A stretch of DNA of 64,000 bases from Neptunomonas concharum. Its GTDB lineage: Bacteria; Pseudomonadota; Gammaproteobacteria; Pseudomonadales; Balneatricaceae. A program made the position numbers and the translations under genes. This document shows, piece by piece, positions 26,821 through 36,081 of this stretch. The first letter of the stretch is position 1; each line of letters opens with the position of its first letter. Location: positions 2,727,160 to 2,791,159 of the forward strand of contig NZ_CP043869.1 of the NCBI RefSeq assembly GCF_008630635.1, written 5' to 3'. The notes below the pieces were generated by a model. That model saw only the letters and a list, made by a program, of their open reading frames with translations, ran no database searches and was not told the DNA's origin.

Positions 26821-27611
26821 CTCAATTTACTTAAGGCATAGATGTCATATCGGCTGGATTTGCCTTCCAGCTGATAACTGGGCGCTCGTCCCTCAATGGT
26901 CGGTGCTTTGCGGGGGCGTTTCACAACAACGCGGGCTTGGGCTATGCTCAATGCCGCATCCAGCAGTGCTGCTGAATCCTGATCATCCCCCACTACATCG
27001 CGAAAGATACGCATCTCTTTTTTCACCAGTGCCGACTTTTCAGAATGGGGGAACATAGGATCAACATAAACCACTTGTGGAGCTGGCAACACTCCTTGGC
27101 TTATCAACTCAATGGCATTACCTTGATGCAGCGTCATTCGCCCACAAACGTCTGAGACCTCATCATCGGCCATGGCTCGCGCTAATCCATCTTCCAACAA
27201 CGCATGAATCACAGGAGAGCGCTCAGTCATGGTGACATGACATCCTAGCGTCACTAATACAAAGCTATCTCGCCCCAAACCTGCTGTCGCATCTAAAACC
27301 GTTGGCCGAATACCACTTTTTACGCCTACGGCCTTCGCGATCATTTGTCCTGCCCCACCTCCAAATTTACGTCGATGGGCCACGGCACCTGACAAAAAAT
27401 CAACCCAAACAGGACCCGGTGCTTTGCGCCCTGTGGTCTGTAACTGCAACCCGTCATAGGTGACATACAAAAGAATGGGGAATTCAGTTGCTGCAATGTC
27501 TTCAATAACGTCGGCACAAGGTAAGGCTAAGCGCCCTGCTATATGGCGTGCTTGCTCAAGCAGTGGCTGGTCAGCCGCCGCAACGTAAAGGTTTTCGATG
27601 GATTCAGACAT
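26817..27611 (-). CDS. rsmJ: 16S rRNA (guanine1516-N2)-methyltransferase RsmJ
   Basis: 264 residues from the ATG at 27611; the frame opens further upstream but the extension lies over the end of uppP and reads as membrane-like sequence. [18 protein letters not shown] is the SAM-binding motif [14 protein letters not shown] precedes it and [23 protein letters not shown] is the catalytic DPMFP motif of this family. It methylates G1516 of 16S rRNA. The start overlaps the end of uppP by 8 bp. Confidence 0.93.
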   Translation of the reverse strand: MSESIENLYVAAADQPLLEQARHIAGRLALPCADVIEDIAATEFPILLYVTYDGLQLQTTGRKAPGPVWVDFLSGAVAHRRKFGGGAGQMIAKAVGVKSGIRPTVLDATAGLGRDSFVLVTLGCHVTMTERSPVIHALLEDGLARAMADDEVSDVCGRMTLHQGNAIELISQGVLPAPQVVYVDPMFPHSEKSALVKKEMRIFRDVVGDDQDSAALLDAALSIAQARVVVKRPRKAPTIEGRAPSYQLEGKSSRYDIYALSKLS

Positions 27612-28416
27612 GGCCAGGCACAAAAAACCAAATAGAGAGTAATAAAACGCCAAGACAGAACCGGTAAATAACAAAAGGCAACATACCGATTTTATCTAAC
27701 CATTTTAGGAAAAAGTGGATGCAAGCCAAGGCGCTTAACGCTGAAACCACAATACCACCAGCGACCATTTCCCATTGCGCCGCTGAACCGGTCGTTGCTA
27801 ACTCCAAACCTTTATAGCTGCCTGCCGCTAGGATAACAGGAATCGAGAGCAGAAAAGAGAATCGCGCAGCCGCTTGGCGCTCAAATCCCAACATAAGGGC
27901 TGCCGTAATCGTAATACCGGAACGTGATGTACCTGGAATCAACGCCACAGCCTGTGCCAGACCAATTATGATGGCATCTTTCAGTGTGATTGTTTCAAGC
28001 GGCTTAATCTCTTTTCGCGTCACATCAGCCCACCAAAGCAAGGCACCGAATATCAACGTGGTACCTGCAATCACTAAAATAGACCGACCATAGTGATCGA
28101 TCAGATCATTTAGTAGCAAACCAAACAATAACGCGGGGATCGTCGCAAAAATAACAAACCATGCAATACGGCTATCCGCTGAGTGCTTGCCGGTTAATGA
28201 AGCAAAGAAGGCGGCCAACAGTTGGTAGATATCTTTACGAAAATAAAACATCACTGCTGCCAATGTGCCTACGTGTACACCGACATCAAAAGCCAGCCCT
28301 TGATCTTCCCAGCCCAATAACTGTGACGGGAGAATCAAATGCGCCGAACTGGAAATTGGCAGAAACTCTGTCAATCCTTGAATAAGCGCTAGGACAATCG
28401 TCTGCAACCAATCCAT
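27604..28416 (-). CDS. uppP: Undecaprenyl-diphosphatase UppP (BacA)
   Basis: 270 residues, seven or eight membrane helices. [19 protein letters not shown] at about 12-30 holds the Glu-rich active-site motif, and [13 protein letters not shown] near 162-174 is the second signature with the catalytic Arg and Ser. It dephosphorylates undecaprenyl pyrophosphate to recycle the carrier lipid for peptidoglycan and other polymers. It sits directly after tsaB with no gap and overlaps rsmJ. Confidence 0.96.
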   Translation of the reverse strand: MDWLQTIVLALIQGLTEFLPISSSAHLILPSQLLGWEDQGLAFDVGVHVGTLAAVMFYFRKDIYQLLAAFFASLTGKHSADSRIAWFVIFATIPALLFGLLLNDLIDHYGRSILVIAGTTLIFGALLWWADVTRKEIKPLETITLKDAIIIGLAQAVALIPGTSRSGITITAALMLGFERQAAARFSFLLSIPVILAAGSYKGLELATTGSAAQWEMVAGGIVVSALSALACIHFFLKWLDKIGMLPFVIYRFCLGVLLLSIWFFVPGHV

Positions 28417-29100
28417 TTATTGCTGACCCTTCTTTTTCCATGCGACATCGTCGCGCAAATAAACCGGTAGTGCTTGCTCCGGCGACACCGCCTTGCCTGC
28501 TGCAAAATCTCTAAGCGCCAGCGTTAGCATAGTGGAGGCCGTGGGATAACAAAGCTCACTACTTACGGTTACAGATGCTTGCACCGACTCTGGCATATCA
28601 GCCAAGTAACACCAACCGGAACCTGCGCCACACCATAAAGTGCCATCAGGTAAGGCCACATTCACAGGTGCATCTACCCGCTCTGGTGTCACGGCGATCG
28701 GCAAGCCTGCTTCACTACGGTAGGCAGCCCAGTAAATTTCATCCATACGTGCATCTAAGGCGGCCACTACCTGTGTGTCACCCGTTTGTAGTTTGCTTAA
28801 CGCTATAGATTCCAGCGTAGAGATCGGCAGTAATGGAATTTCAGCAGCAAAAGCCAAGCCTTGAGCAACACCTGTCGCAATGCGAATACCGGCAAAAGAA
28901 CCCGGACCACGCCCGAACGCAATGGCATCTAAATCCGTCACCTTTATGCCCGCTTCCTCTAACATTGTTTGAATCATTGGCAACAGCTGCTTGGTATGCT
29001 GACGAGGAATCACGCGAAAATCTTCTCGCACCTCGCCGTTCAAATACAGCGCCACGGAACAGGCATCGGTTGATGTATCAAGAGCAAGTAATTTAGGCAT
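28417..29100 (-). CDS. tsaB: tRNA t6A synthesis protein TsaB
   Basis: 227 residues. LLALDTSTDACSVALYL at the start is the ASKHA-fold phosphate loop, RQHTKQLLPMIQTML and AFGRGPGSFAGIRIATGVAQGLA are the family signatures. TsaB dimerises with TsaD in the complex that makes N6-threonylcarbamoyladenosine at position 37 of ANN-decoding tRNAs. It is followed immediately by uppP. Confidence 0.95.
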   Translation of the reverse strand: MPKLLALDTSTDACSVALYLNGEVREDFRVIPRQHTKQLLPMIQTMLEEAGIKVTDLDAIAFGRGPGSFAGIRIATGVAQGLAFAAEIPLLPISTLESIALSKLQTGDTQVVAALDARMDEIYWAAYRSEAGLPIAVTPERVDAPVNVALPDGTLWCGAGSGWCYLADMPESVQASVTVSSELCYPTASTMLTLALRDFAAGKAVSPEQALPVYLRDDVAWKKKGQQ

Positions 29101-29184
29101 TAGCCAATCCTGTTAATCTAGCGTTGAAAAAGAGGCTCATTCTAATCATCCAAGGGCGGTATTTCATCCTTTGGCGCGGTCTAT

Positions 29185-29805
29185 TTACAGCAACGCATCC
29201 CCCCATTGGGGCATAAGTGTCTGCTCAATACCTAGCTGGCTCAAAATACGTGCTACCACAAAGTCGATTAAGTCTTCGATTGACTGAGGCTGGTGATAAA
29301 AACCCGGGCTTGCAGGCAATATGACCGCACCCATCCGTGTTAGCTTTAGCATATGTTCGAGGTGAATCTCAGAATAAGGTGCTTCACGGGGTACCAAAAT
29401 TAGCTGGCGGCGCTCTTTAAGCACCACATCCGCTGCACGTTCAATAAGGTTATTACTCGCCCCGGTGGCTATCGCCGATAAGCTCCCTGTACTGCAAGGG
29501 CACACCACCATACTGGAGGGCGCACCAGAACCTGATGCTACCGGCGCCATCCACTGCTCTTTGGAAAAAACGACGATTTGATTTTCACGGGCGTTCAATA
29601 GTTGCGTGAAATAAGCCGCCTGATCTGTGCTGCTGCCGGGTATCTTTAGATCTGTCTCGGTCGCGGCCACAACCTGAGCCGCTCTCGATATCATTACTAA
29701 AATCTGTACATCAGCAGCAACTAAGCACTGCATTAAACGGATCGCATATTGCACACCTGAAGCACCCGTTATCGCCAATGTCACCCTGCGGGAAAATTCA
29801 CTCAT
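29185..29805 (-). CDS. ubiX: Flavin prenyltransferase UbiX
   Basis: 206 residues with the flavoprotein signature [19 protein letters not shown] at 10-28 and [46 protein letters not shown]. UbiX makes the prenylated FMN cofactor needed by the decarboxylase UbiD in ubiquinone synthesis. It overlaps the end of mpl by 8 bp, so the pair is translationally coupled. Confidence 0.95.
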   Translation of the reverse strand: MSEFSRRVTLAITGASGVQYAIRLMQCLVAADVQILVMISRAAQVVAATETDLKIPGSSTDQAAYFTQLLNARENQIVVFSKEQWMAPVASGSGAPSSMVVCPCSTGSLSAIATGASNNLIERAADVVLKERRQLILVPREAPYSEIHLEHMLKLTRMGAVILPASPGFYHQPQSIEDLIDFVVARILSQLGIEQTLMPQWGDALL

Positions 29806-31183
29806 GCCCCACCTCCTGCAAACGCGCTAACAAACGTTGATGAATACCTTCAAATCCACCATTGCTCATCACCACAATATGCGCTCCATTGTTATAGGCT
29901 CCCGCCTGCATTTGCTGCGCAACAGTTTCAATAATAGCTTCAACCGTGCTGGCAACGTGCATTGTTGCTTCATGGCCTTCAATCACATCGTCTAATGACC
30001 AGTCGAGGCCTTGGGGTTGATACCAAATAACCTGATCGGCTTGTGTTGCAGAGTGTGCCAACTCACTTCGATGCGATCCCAATCGCATAGTATTAGAACG
30101 CGGCTCAATGATAGCCAGCACGTGCTTATCTCCGACGCGGGCTCTCAATCCAGCCAAGGTTGTCTGAATGGCGGTTGGGTGATGAGCAAAGTCATCATAA
30201 ATCGTGACGCCTCTGACTTCGCCGATCTTCTCCATACGACGTTTGACTCCGCCGAATTCAGATAGCGCTTCGATAGCATGATGTGGCTGCACTCCCACAT
30301 TTCTGGCAGCTATGAGCGCCATTAAGCCATTTGAAACACTATGGTTTCCTGTCATTTCCCAATGTACTTGACCGAGTATGTTGCCGTGATGCATCACCTC
30401 AAAAACACTACCATCTTCTTTTACGAGTCGGGCCTGCCATTCCCCGTCCTCACCCACCGACGCTGTTACAATCGGTGTCCAACTTCCCATCGCCAACACA
30501 TCACTGATGGCGCCATCATGATGAGGGACAATAATCTGCCCATTGGCAGGCACGGTTCGCACCACATGATGAAACTGCCGTTGAATAGCCGCCAGATCGG
30601 GGAAGATATCGGCATGATCAAATTCAAGGTTATTAAGCACCAAGGTTCTGGGGCGGTAGTGCACAAATTTTGAGCGTTTATCGAAAAAAGCCGTATCGTA
30701 CTCATCCGCCTCCATCACAAAAAAGGGCGAGCCGCCTAAACGAGCAGATACTGAAAAATTATTCGGTACGCCACCTATCAGGTAACCGGGTTCCATCTTG
30801 GCGTATTCAAGAATCCATGCCAGCATAGAAGCGGTCGTTGTTTTTCCATGTGTGCCTGCCACCGCCAACACCCAGCGGTCTTGCAGCACGTGCTCACACA
30901 ACCACTGGGGGCCTGAAACATAATGAAGGCCTTTATCCAGCACATATTCAACCGCAGGATTGCCACGAGACATCGCATTGCCGATCACCACAAGATCGGG
31001 AGCCGGATCAAGGTGATCAGGCGAGTAACCTACCATCAACTCAATGCCTTGTGACGCCAATTGGGTACTCATAGGCGGGTAAACATTGGCGTCAGAACCG
31101 GTGACACGATAGCCCAACTCACGAGCTAAAATCGCCAAAGACCCCATAAAGGTTCCGCAAATACCAAGGATATGAATATGCAC
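29798..31183 (-). CDS. mpl: UDP-N-acetylmuramate:L-Ala-gamma-D-Glu-meso-DAP ligase Mpl
   Basis: 461 residues of the Mur ligase family. [16 protein letters not shown] at the start is the UDP-binding loop, [15 protein letters not shown] near 107-121 is the ATP loop, [18 protein letters not shown] and [12 protein letters not shown] are Mpl-type central motifs, and [11 protein letters not shown] is in the C-terminal part. Mpl reattaches recycled murein tripeptide to UDP-MurNAc. It is coupled to ubiX downstream. Confidence 0.96.
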   Translation of the reverse strand: MHIHILGICGTFMGSLAILARELGYRVTGSDANVYPPMSTQLASQGIELMVGYSPDHLDPAPDLVVIGNAMSRGNPAVEYVLDKGLHYVSGPQWLCEHVLQDRWVLAVAGTHGKTTTASMLAWILEYAKMEPGYLIGGVPNNFSVSARLGGSPFFVMEADEYDTAFFDKRSKFVHYRPRTLVLNNLEFDHADIFPDLAAIQRQFHHVVRTVPANGQIIVPHHDGAISDVLAMGSWTPIVTASVGEDGEWQARLVKEDGSVFEVMHHGNILGQVHWEMTGNHSVSNGLMALIAARNVGVQPHHAIEALSEFGGVKRRMEKIGEVRGVTIYDDFAHHPTAIQTTLAGLRARVGDKHVLAIIEPRSNTMRLGSHRSELAHSATQADQVIWYQPQGLDWSLDDVIEGHEATMHVASTVEAIIETVAQQMQAGAYNNGAHIVVMSNGGFEGIHQRLLARLQEVGHE

Positions 31184-31335
31184 GTTGAAACTCCAAACTA
31201 AGCCAAGGGGTAATGATACCGATAAAAACCAAGGAAAGGAGGATAATTAGGTACTGTTTTTTGCCAGTTTCTCATGATTTTCCCCTGCAAATCGCGTAAA
31301 ATCGCCTCACTATTTCAACCATCAATGCAAAGGTA

Positions 31336-32334
31336 ATGCCCCCCATGCAACTGCTTAGCCAGTTTCTGAGACGCCACGACACTGACGAACAACTTATGGA
31401 TCTGATCGCTACTCTAATGGTGGCTTGTAAAGAGATCGCCCTGCAACTGCGCGAAGGCGCATTAGCTGGCGTACTCGGCACAACAGATAACACAAATGTA
31501 CAGGGCGAAACACAGAAGAAACTGGATGTTATTTCCAATGAAATTCTGAAAACCGTTCTGCTAAATCACTCTCTGGTTGCAGGCGTTGCCTCTGAAGAAG
31601 AAAGCGAACCCGTTGCGGGTAACCCTGACGGTCGCTTTTTAGTGATCTTTGATCCACTTGATGGTTCATCCAATATTGATATCAACGTATCTGTCGGTAC
31701 GATCTTTTCAATTCTTGAAGCCCCAGAAGGTGAAGATTACAGCCAAGAACACGCTTATTTACAAAACGGGCGCAAGCAGATTGCCGCAGGCTACGTGCTC
31801 TATGGCCCTTCAGCGATTCTGGTACTTTCTACCGGTAAAGGCGTCAACATGTTCACCTTGTCTCACACAGGTGACTTCTTATTGACCCGTGAAAATGTCA
31901 TCATCCCCGAAGAAACGCGTGAGTTTGCTATCAATATGTCAAACCACCGCTTCTGGGAGCCTGCTATGCGCAGCTACATCGACGATCTATTACTCGGTGC
32001 AGATGGCCCTCGCGAGAAAAACTACAACATGCGCTGGGTAGCAGCCATGGTCGCTGAAGTGCATCGCGTACTGACCCGTGGCGGTATTTTCACTTACCCT
32101 TGGGATTCTCGCTCCCCCAGAAAACCGGGCAAGCTTCGCTTAATGTATGAAGGTAACCCGATGAGTATGTTGGTTGAACAAGCAGGTGGGTTAGCAACAA
32201 ACTGTTATAAAAATGTTATGGATGTTCAGCCAGATGATATCCATGAGCGCGTCTCCATCGCATTAGGATCACTTAAAGAAGTTGAGACACTAATGGCGTA
32301 CCACGAACGCGAAGAAAGCACCCGAGAAGCTTAA
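31336..32334 (+). CDS. fbp: Fructose-1,6-bisphosphatase class 1
   Basis: 332 residues. EESEPV, then [24 protein letters not shown] near 111-134 are the metal-binding acidic motifs of class I FBPases. [25 protein letters not shown] and [19 protein letters not shown] are the substrate-binding blocks. It hydrolyses fructose-1,6-bisphosphate in gluconeogenesis. Two ATG codons (31336 and 31345) compete: an AAAGG stretch lies 2 bases before the first and 11 before the second, so the true start may be either. Confidence 0.95.
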   Translation: MPPMQLLSQFLRRHDTDEQLMDLIATLMVACKEIALQLREGALAGVLGTTDNTNVQGETQKKLDVISNEILKTVLLNHSLVAGVASEEESEPVAGNPDGRFLVIFDPLDGSSNIDINVSVGTIFSILEAPEGEDYSQEHAYLQNGRKQIAAGYVLYGPSAILVLSTGKGVNMFTLSHTGDFLLTRENVIIPEETREFAINMSNHRFWEPAMRSYIDDLLLGADGPREKNYNMRWVAAMVAEVHRVLTRGGIFTYPWDSRSPRKPGKLRLMYEGNPMSMLVEQAGGLATNCYKNVMDVQPDDIHERVSIALGSLKEVETLMAYHEREESTREA

Positions 32335-32341
32335 TCAGCGG

Positions 32342-32379
32342 TTAGTCGTATACAAAGCCTTGTGTACGACTCTTATAAT
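32342..32379 (+). promoter_or_regulatory. Hairpin and -10 box between fbp and ppa
   Basis: AGTCGTATACA and TGTGTACGACT pair as a hairpin just after fbp, with no strong T run. It is followed by TATAAT at 32374-32379, a candidate -10 box for ppa; no good -35 match is seen. Confidence 0.4.
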
Positions 32380-32431
32380 GCGCCCTAATCAAAATTTTAT
32401 TATTTAACTTTTATAGCACAGGAAGAATCCC

Positions 32432-32965
32432 ATGAGCTTTGCAAAAGTGCCTGCTGGTAAAGACGTACCTAACGACATCTACGTGATCATCGAGATCCCG
32501 GCGGAAAGCTCCCCGGTAAAATATGAGATCGAAAAAGAAGAAGATGCTATCTTCGTAGATCGCTTCATGGCTGCACCTATGTTCTATCCTGCAAACTACG
32601 GCTACGTAAATAATACGCTAGCTGATGACGGTGATGCAGTAGACGTACTGGTACTGACACCTTACCCGGTAATCCCAGGTTCTGTGATTCGTTGCCGTCC
32701 AATCGGTGTTTTGAACATGACAGACGAAGCCGGTCAGGATGCTAAATTGTTAGCTGTACCACACGACAAGCTAACTAAAATGTACAAAGATGTGCAAGAC
32801 ATCAGCGACCTGCCAGAACTGACACTGGCCCGCATCAAACACTTCTTCGAGAACTACAAAGGCTTGGAAGAAGGCAAATGGGTTAAACTGGATGGCTGGG
32901 AAGGTGCTGATGCAGCACGTGCAGCGATCATTGAAGGCGTTAAAGCTTACGAAGCAGCAAAATAA
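32432..32965 (+). CDS. ppa: Inorganic pyrophosphatase (family I)
   Basis: 177 residues. [16 protein letters not shown], then [25 protein letters not shown], carries the PPase signature with its metal-binding Asp residues, and a late Lys-rich [11 protein letters not shown] fits hexameric bacterial PpaA. It drives biosynthesis by hydrolysing PPi in the cytoplasm. An AGGAAGA box lies 6-7 bases before the ATG. A strong terminator follows. Confidence 0.96.
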   Translation: MSFAKVPAGKDVPNDIYVIIEIPAESSPVKYEIEKEEDAIFVDRFMAAPMFYPANYGYVNNTLADDGDAVDVLVLTPYPVIPGSVIRCRPIGVLNMTDEAGQDAKLLAVPHDKLTKMYKDVQDISDLPELTLARIKHFFENYKGLEEGKWVKLDGWEGADAARAAIIEGVKAYEAAK

Positions 32966-32985
32966 GCTAACCCCTGATCGAAGAT

Positions 32986-33010
32986 AAGCCTCCCTTCGCG
33001 GAGGCTTTTT
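32986..33010 (+). terminator. Rho-independent terminator of ppa
   Basis: AAGCCTCC and GGAGGCTT form an 8-bp stem around CTTCGC, followed by a run of T. Confidence 0.85.
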
Positions 33011-33029
33011 CATTTATAAAGGAATTATT

Positions 33030-33386
33030 ATGTCTAAGAAAGTCTATTGCACAGCACAGTTTCAACCCAAAGCAGGCAAAGAAGCTGAGGTCTTTGCTTT
33101 GCTACAGGCACTTGAACCGAACGCTCATCGTGAAGATGGCTGTATCCTTTACACGGTAACACGTCATATCCCCAGCCCTTTTGCTGAAGGTGATAGCTAT
33201 TCGATCGCTTTTCATGAAATTTGGGCGGATATGGAAACCTTTGAAGCACACTGCCAGCGCAAACAGATTCAAGAATTTTTTGAAACCAACTGCGTTGCAG
33301 AAGAAGGGCCTGTCGAAAAGTGGAACGTATGTATCTATACCGACGAACCCGAAAACTTTGATGCACCTGTTTTTAATCAGGCATAA
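33030..33386 (+). CDS. Antibiotic biosynthesis monooxygenase (ABM) domain protein
   Basis: 118 residues, a single dimeric ferredoxin-like ABM domain: YCTAQFQPKAGKEAEVFALLQAL at the start, EDGCILYTVTRHI and FHEIWADMETFEAHCQRKQIQEF, with the usual His and Trp positions. Such proteins include quinol monooxygenases and proteins of unknown role; the substrate cannot be told. AAGGA lies 7-8 bases before the ATG. It follows the ppa terminator, so it probably has its own weak promoter or depends on read-through. Confidence 0.75.
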   Translation: MSKKVYCTAQFQPKAGKEAEVFALLQALEPNAHREDGCILYTVTRHIPSPFAEGDSYSIAFHEIWADMETFEAHCQRKQIQEFFETNCVAEEGPVEKWNVCIYTDEPENFDAPVFNQA

Positions 33387-33395
33387 CAAAGACGA

Positions 33396-33422
33396 CCAGC
33401 CATTATCTCAGATTATGGCTGG
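33396..33422. terminator. Bidirectional hairpin between the ABM and GNAT genes
   Basis: CCAGCCAT and ATGGCTGG are perfect arms with an 11-base partly paired centre, placed between two converging genes. A short AAATTT follows. Confidence 0.55.
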
Positions 33423-33430
33423 AAATTTAG

Positions 33431-33949
33431 CTATAGCGCTTTTCCATATAAGCCTAATGTCACTTCATCCGATACGCGCTCTTGGACGCACTCATATGAA
33501 AAACCAAGCCTACTTAATAACCGTACGCAAGGGGTATTATTAGAAAGCGTAATTGCAACCACTCTATCTATGCCCAGCACATGCTTAGCAAAATTCAGTA
33601 CCTCATTGGCCGACTCGAAAGCATACCCTTGCCCTTCCCACATCGGAAGAAAACCAAAACCCAAATCAATATCATTGAGTGAATCACGTTTAATCAACCC
33701 ACAAAGTCCTATGGGTACATTATCAACTTTACGCTCGACCTTTAATAAGCCCATACCCGGTATTTGGTACATTGCGACCAAGGTATCCACTAAATAGGCT
33801 TCGGCATCAACCAGTGTACGTAACTGTTTATCCCCAACAAACTTTTTGAAGGCAGGCGTGTTGTACAGGTCAAATATGAATTCTGCATCTTCCAAGACGA
33901 GTTCTCGCATAACCAACCTGTCTGACAATAGATGTAAAGGCACATTCAT
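33431..33949 (-). CDS. GNAT-family acetyltransferase (RimJ/RimL-like)
   Basis: 172 residues. TDRL-type opening LLSDRLVMRELVLEDAEFIFDLYN, then IGLCGLIKRDSLNDIDLGFGFLPMWEGQGYAFE, which holds the acetyl-CoA loop (EGQGYA), and ITLSNNTPCVRLLSRLGF. This is the ribosomal-protein-type GNAT subgroup, but the target is unknown. It overlaps the upstream glycosylase gene by 4 bp (ATGA). Confidence 0.85.
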   Translation of the reverse strand: MNVPLHLLSDRLVMRELVLEDAEFIFDLYNTPAFKKFVGDKQLRTLVDAEAYLVDTLVAMYQIPGMGLLKVERKVDNVPIGLCGLIKRDSLNDIDLGFGFLPMWEGQGYAFESANEVLNFAKHVLGIDRVVAITLSNNTPCVRLLSRLGFSYECVQERVSDEVTLGLYGKAL

Positions 33950-34545
33950 ACACTCACACGCGCTTCAACAAGCCTATGGACCCGCTGCCTAAGCTCAGGT
34001 AGTAGCTCTGCTTCAAACCAAGGGTTCCGACGAAGCCATAGATTATTACGTGGGCTAGGGTGAGGCAGAGGCACCTTATCAGGCCAGTAGTGCTGCCACG
34101 TTTGCACAAGCTGAGTAAGATTCCCACGATGATTTCGAAAATGATACGCTTGGGCATACTTGCCAAGTACTATCGTAAATTCAATATTAGGTAGCAGAGC
34201 GAGTACTTTTTCGCGCCATGTCAGTTCACACTCAGCTCTTGGTGGTAAATCCCCCGACTTTCCGGTACCGGGAAAACAAAATCCCATAGGAACGATAGCG
34301 ATTTGCTCTTCGTCATAGAAAACTTCGCGAGATATCCCCAGCCAAGATCTCAATCGGTCACCACTCGCGTCATTAAAAGGAATTCCTGTCTCGTGGACTT
34401 TGCGGCCAGGTGCTTGTCCAACAAGCAAAATTTTTGCCTTAGGATTTAGCTGTAGCACCGGCCTAACACCATGCGCTAAATGGGCAGCGCACAAAGTACA
34501 AGCACGTACCTCAGCCAATACCGAATGATAGTCTTGTAGGGTCAT
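33946..34545 (-). CDS. Uracil-DNA glycosylase family protein with Fe-S type cysteines
   Basis: 199 residues. LLVGQAPGRKVHETGIPFNDASGDRLR near 41-66 is motif A of family 4/5-type glycosylases and PLPHPSPRN near 155-165 is motif B. Four Cys stand at 16, 19, 90 and 106 (CxxC, then C-15-C), the spacing of the 4Fe-4S ligands in family 4 enzymes. It should remove uracil or related bases from DNA. It precedes and overlaps the GNAT gene. The exact base specificity is not deducible. Confidence 0.82.
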   Translation of the reverse strand: MTLQDYHSVLAEVRACTLCAAHLAHGVRPVLQLNPKAKILLVGQAPGRKVHETGIPFNDASGDRLRSWLGISREVFYDEEQIAIVPMGFCFPGTGKSGDLPPRAECELTWREKVLALLPNIEFTIVLGKYAQAYHFRNHRGNLTQLVQTWQHYWPDKVPLPHPSPRNNLWLRRNPWFEAELLPELRQRVHRLVEARVSV

Positions 34546-34571
34546 ACAGCTATATCTCGCATTAACAAGGC

Positions 34572-34991
34572 CTACTTATGATTTAAATCCGCAGCTTTTA
34601 CATGCACTCTACCCGCTTTTATCTTCTTCAGATCCACCTCTAGCCTAATGGGTGACCAACCATGAATTTTATCCTGCGCTTCGATGTAAACCGTCGTTAT
34701 CCCATCAGGCAGAGTTACTTGGCTAAGCCCGCGGGTAAACGGCTGTTCATCCACATGAGGGTGATGTAAAACCCTGTCACCTAATAGGTTGCCCTTAGCA
34801 TCCACTACGCGCCAACGATTAGCATAATGATCCCAACCCGTATCGTCATGCTGTAGGGTGACAGTGATATTCCAAGTATTTCCACCTGCATGTCGAAAGT
34901 CTGCGGCTAAAATACTCACTTCACCTGCAATAACCGTATTCATAGAGCAGAGTATGAATAAAGCCATCCCCTGAGCTAAGCGCTTTTTCAT
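34572..34991 (-). CDS. Secreted small conserved protein, unknown function
   Basis: 139 residues. A signal peptide is clear: MKKRLAQGMALFILCSMNTVIAG, with cleavage likely after VIA. The mature part is beta-rich, with ADFRHAGGNTWNITVTLQHDDTGWDHYANRWRVVD, several His residues (HHPHVDEQPF) and DKIHGWSPIRLEVDL. The shape resembles a small Ig-like periplasmic domain. I do not recognise a named family. It lies just downstream of the GFA gene in the same direction. Confidence 0.6.
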   Translation of the reverse strand: MKKRLAQGMALFILCSMNTVIAGEVSILAADFRHAGGNTWNITVTLQHDDTGWDHYANRWRVVDAKGNLLGDRVLHHPHVDEQPFTRGLSQVTLPDGITTVYIEAQDKIHGWSPIRLEVDLKKIKAGRVHVKAADLNHK

Positions 34992-35009
34992 CAGTCTTTA
35001 CCTTTTAAT

Positions 35010-35432
35010 TCACCCTTTTCTGGGCGGCATCTCATCATGCTGTGGCAAACTTTCAGGATCTACATACCAATCCCCACGAGATGCACAGAAGATGCTTTGG
35101 CTAGGTTTAATTTGTGGGTCATCATCTAACGTACCTGCAGGAATAACGACCGCTTTACCCGTTTTAGCGACCCACGGGAGGGAAGAACCACAATGAGAGC
35201 AAAACGATGTGGCGAAATGTTTCGTCTCTAGTGGCTCATAGTTGGCCACATAGGGCTCACCTTCTAACCACTTAAAATCTTGAGGAGAAATCAGTAAATT
35301 GGAGGCGAACGCACTCCCTGTAAATTTACGGCAGCGGGAGCAATTACAATACTGGAATATTCCCAAATGACCGGTGATTACATAGGTAACTTTCTTGCAA
35401 AGGCAACTACCTGTAACTCGATAGGTAGACAT
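35010..35432 (-). CDS. GFA/CENP-V family zinc protein
   Basis: 140 residues. Zinc-binding Cys are in the family positions: GSCLCKKVTY near 8-17, YCNCSRCRK near 28-36 and FCSHCGSSLPW near 77-87. The family includes glutathione-dependent formaldehyde-activating enzyme and many uncharacterised relatives. At 140 residues it is the short single-domain form. Its catalytic role cannot be read from sequence. Confidence 0.85.
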   Translation of the reverse strand: MSTYRVTGSCLCKKVTYVITGHLGIFQYCNCSRCRKFTGSAFASNLLISPQDFKWLEGEPYVANYEPLETKHFATSFCSHCGSSLPWVAKTGKAVVIPAGTLDDDPQIKPSQSIFCASRGDWYVDPESLPQHDEMPPRKG

Positions 35433-35547
35433 GTCACACTCCTACGATGATAGTGAAGGCTAACACCTTCATTTTGAGTGGGGCTGTGGTTGCTCTCGTA
35501 ACTTGAACTATGCCACACTTCGCGATTTTCGGTATCCTGAAGCTATC

Positions 35548-35766
35548 ATGGAATCACACATTGTTTACGCCTTTCCTACAGGGCAGCACGCTAACCGATT
35601 TTTAAATACCCTCAAAGTATGGGACGTTACCGACGTCAAAGTGAAATTATTCCAAGGAGCGGATAAGGTCAAAGTATCCTATATCATCTCCGAAGGTGGC
35701 TTCGACACAACGGTATCGCAACTCGACCAATTAGCTGAATCATTTGGAGGCTGGGAATATTCATAA
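35548..35766 (+). CDS. Small conserved-looking protein of unknown function
   Basis: 72 residues from the ATG at 35548; a TTG at 35503 would add 15 residues and is less likely. IVYAFPTGQHANRFLNTLKVWDVTDVKVKLF, then VKVSYIISEGGFDTTVSQLDQLAESFGGWEY alternates strand and helix in the order of a small ferredoxin-like (beta-alpha-beta) fold. No catalytic residues stand out. It is a lone gene between oppositely oriented neighbours. Confidence 0.5.
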   Translation: MESHIVYAFPTGQHANRFLNTLKVWDVTDVKVKLFQGADKVKVSYIISEGGFDTTVSQLDQLAESFGGWEYS

Positions 35767-35791
35767 AAATATTCTCTTACCTCCCCTAACT

Positions 35792-36013
35792 TTAGTAACT
35801 TGAATTAGGCGTTATATCAGGATTTATTTCACCATAAACCTCTTCAGGATCTACATCATTAATGAGCAATTCTTCCCTTACCGCTTCAATATGATCCAGA
35901 ACAATCTGATATCGATCGCCATACTCATATTTCGTAACCTCAATGGCCTTAGGCATATAAGTAAAGGCTATTTTCAAAGCCTCCAATGCCGATTCACTCA
36001 TTTTTTCACTCAT
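35792..36013 (-). CDS. Small acidic protein, unknown function
   Basis: 73 residues from the ATG at 36013, chosen because AGAGGA lies about 7 bases upstream; the frame extends to 36073 with unconvincing sequence. It is acidic and helical, with SALEALKIAFTYMPKAIEV and DRYQIVLDHIEAVREELLINDVDPEEVYGEI. No family recognised. It lies 68 bp after an MFS gene on the same strand. Confidence 0.5.
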   Translation of the reverse strand: MSEKMSESALEALKIAFTYMPKAIEVTKYEYGDRYQIVLDHIEAVREELLINDVDPEEVYGEINPDITPNSSY

Positions 36014-36081
36014 CGGTAAATCCTCTTTGTGTAAATAATTATGATGGAGTGACATAGCCCACGGTCGAGTCATGCTATCGA

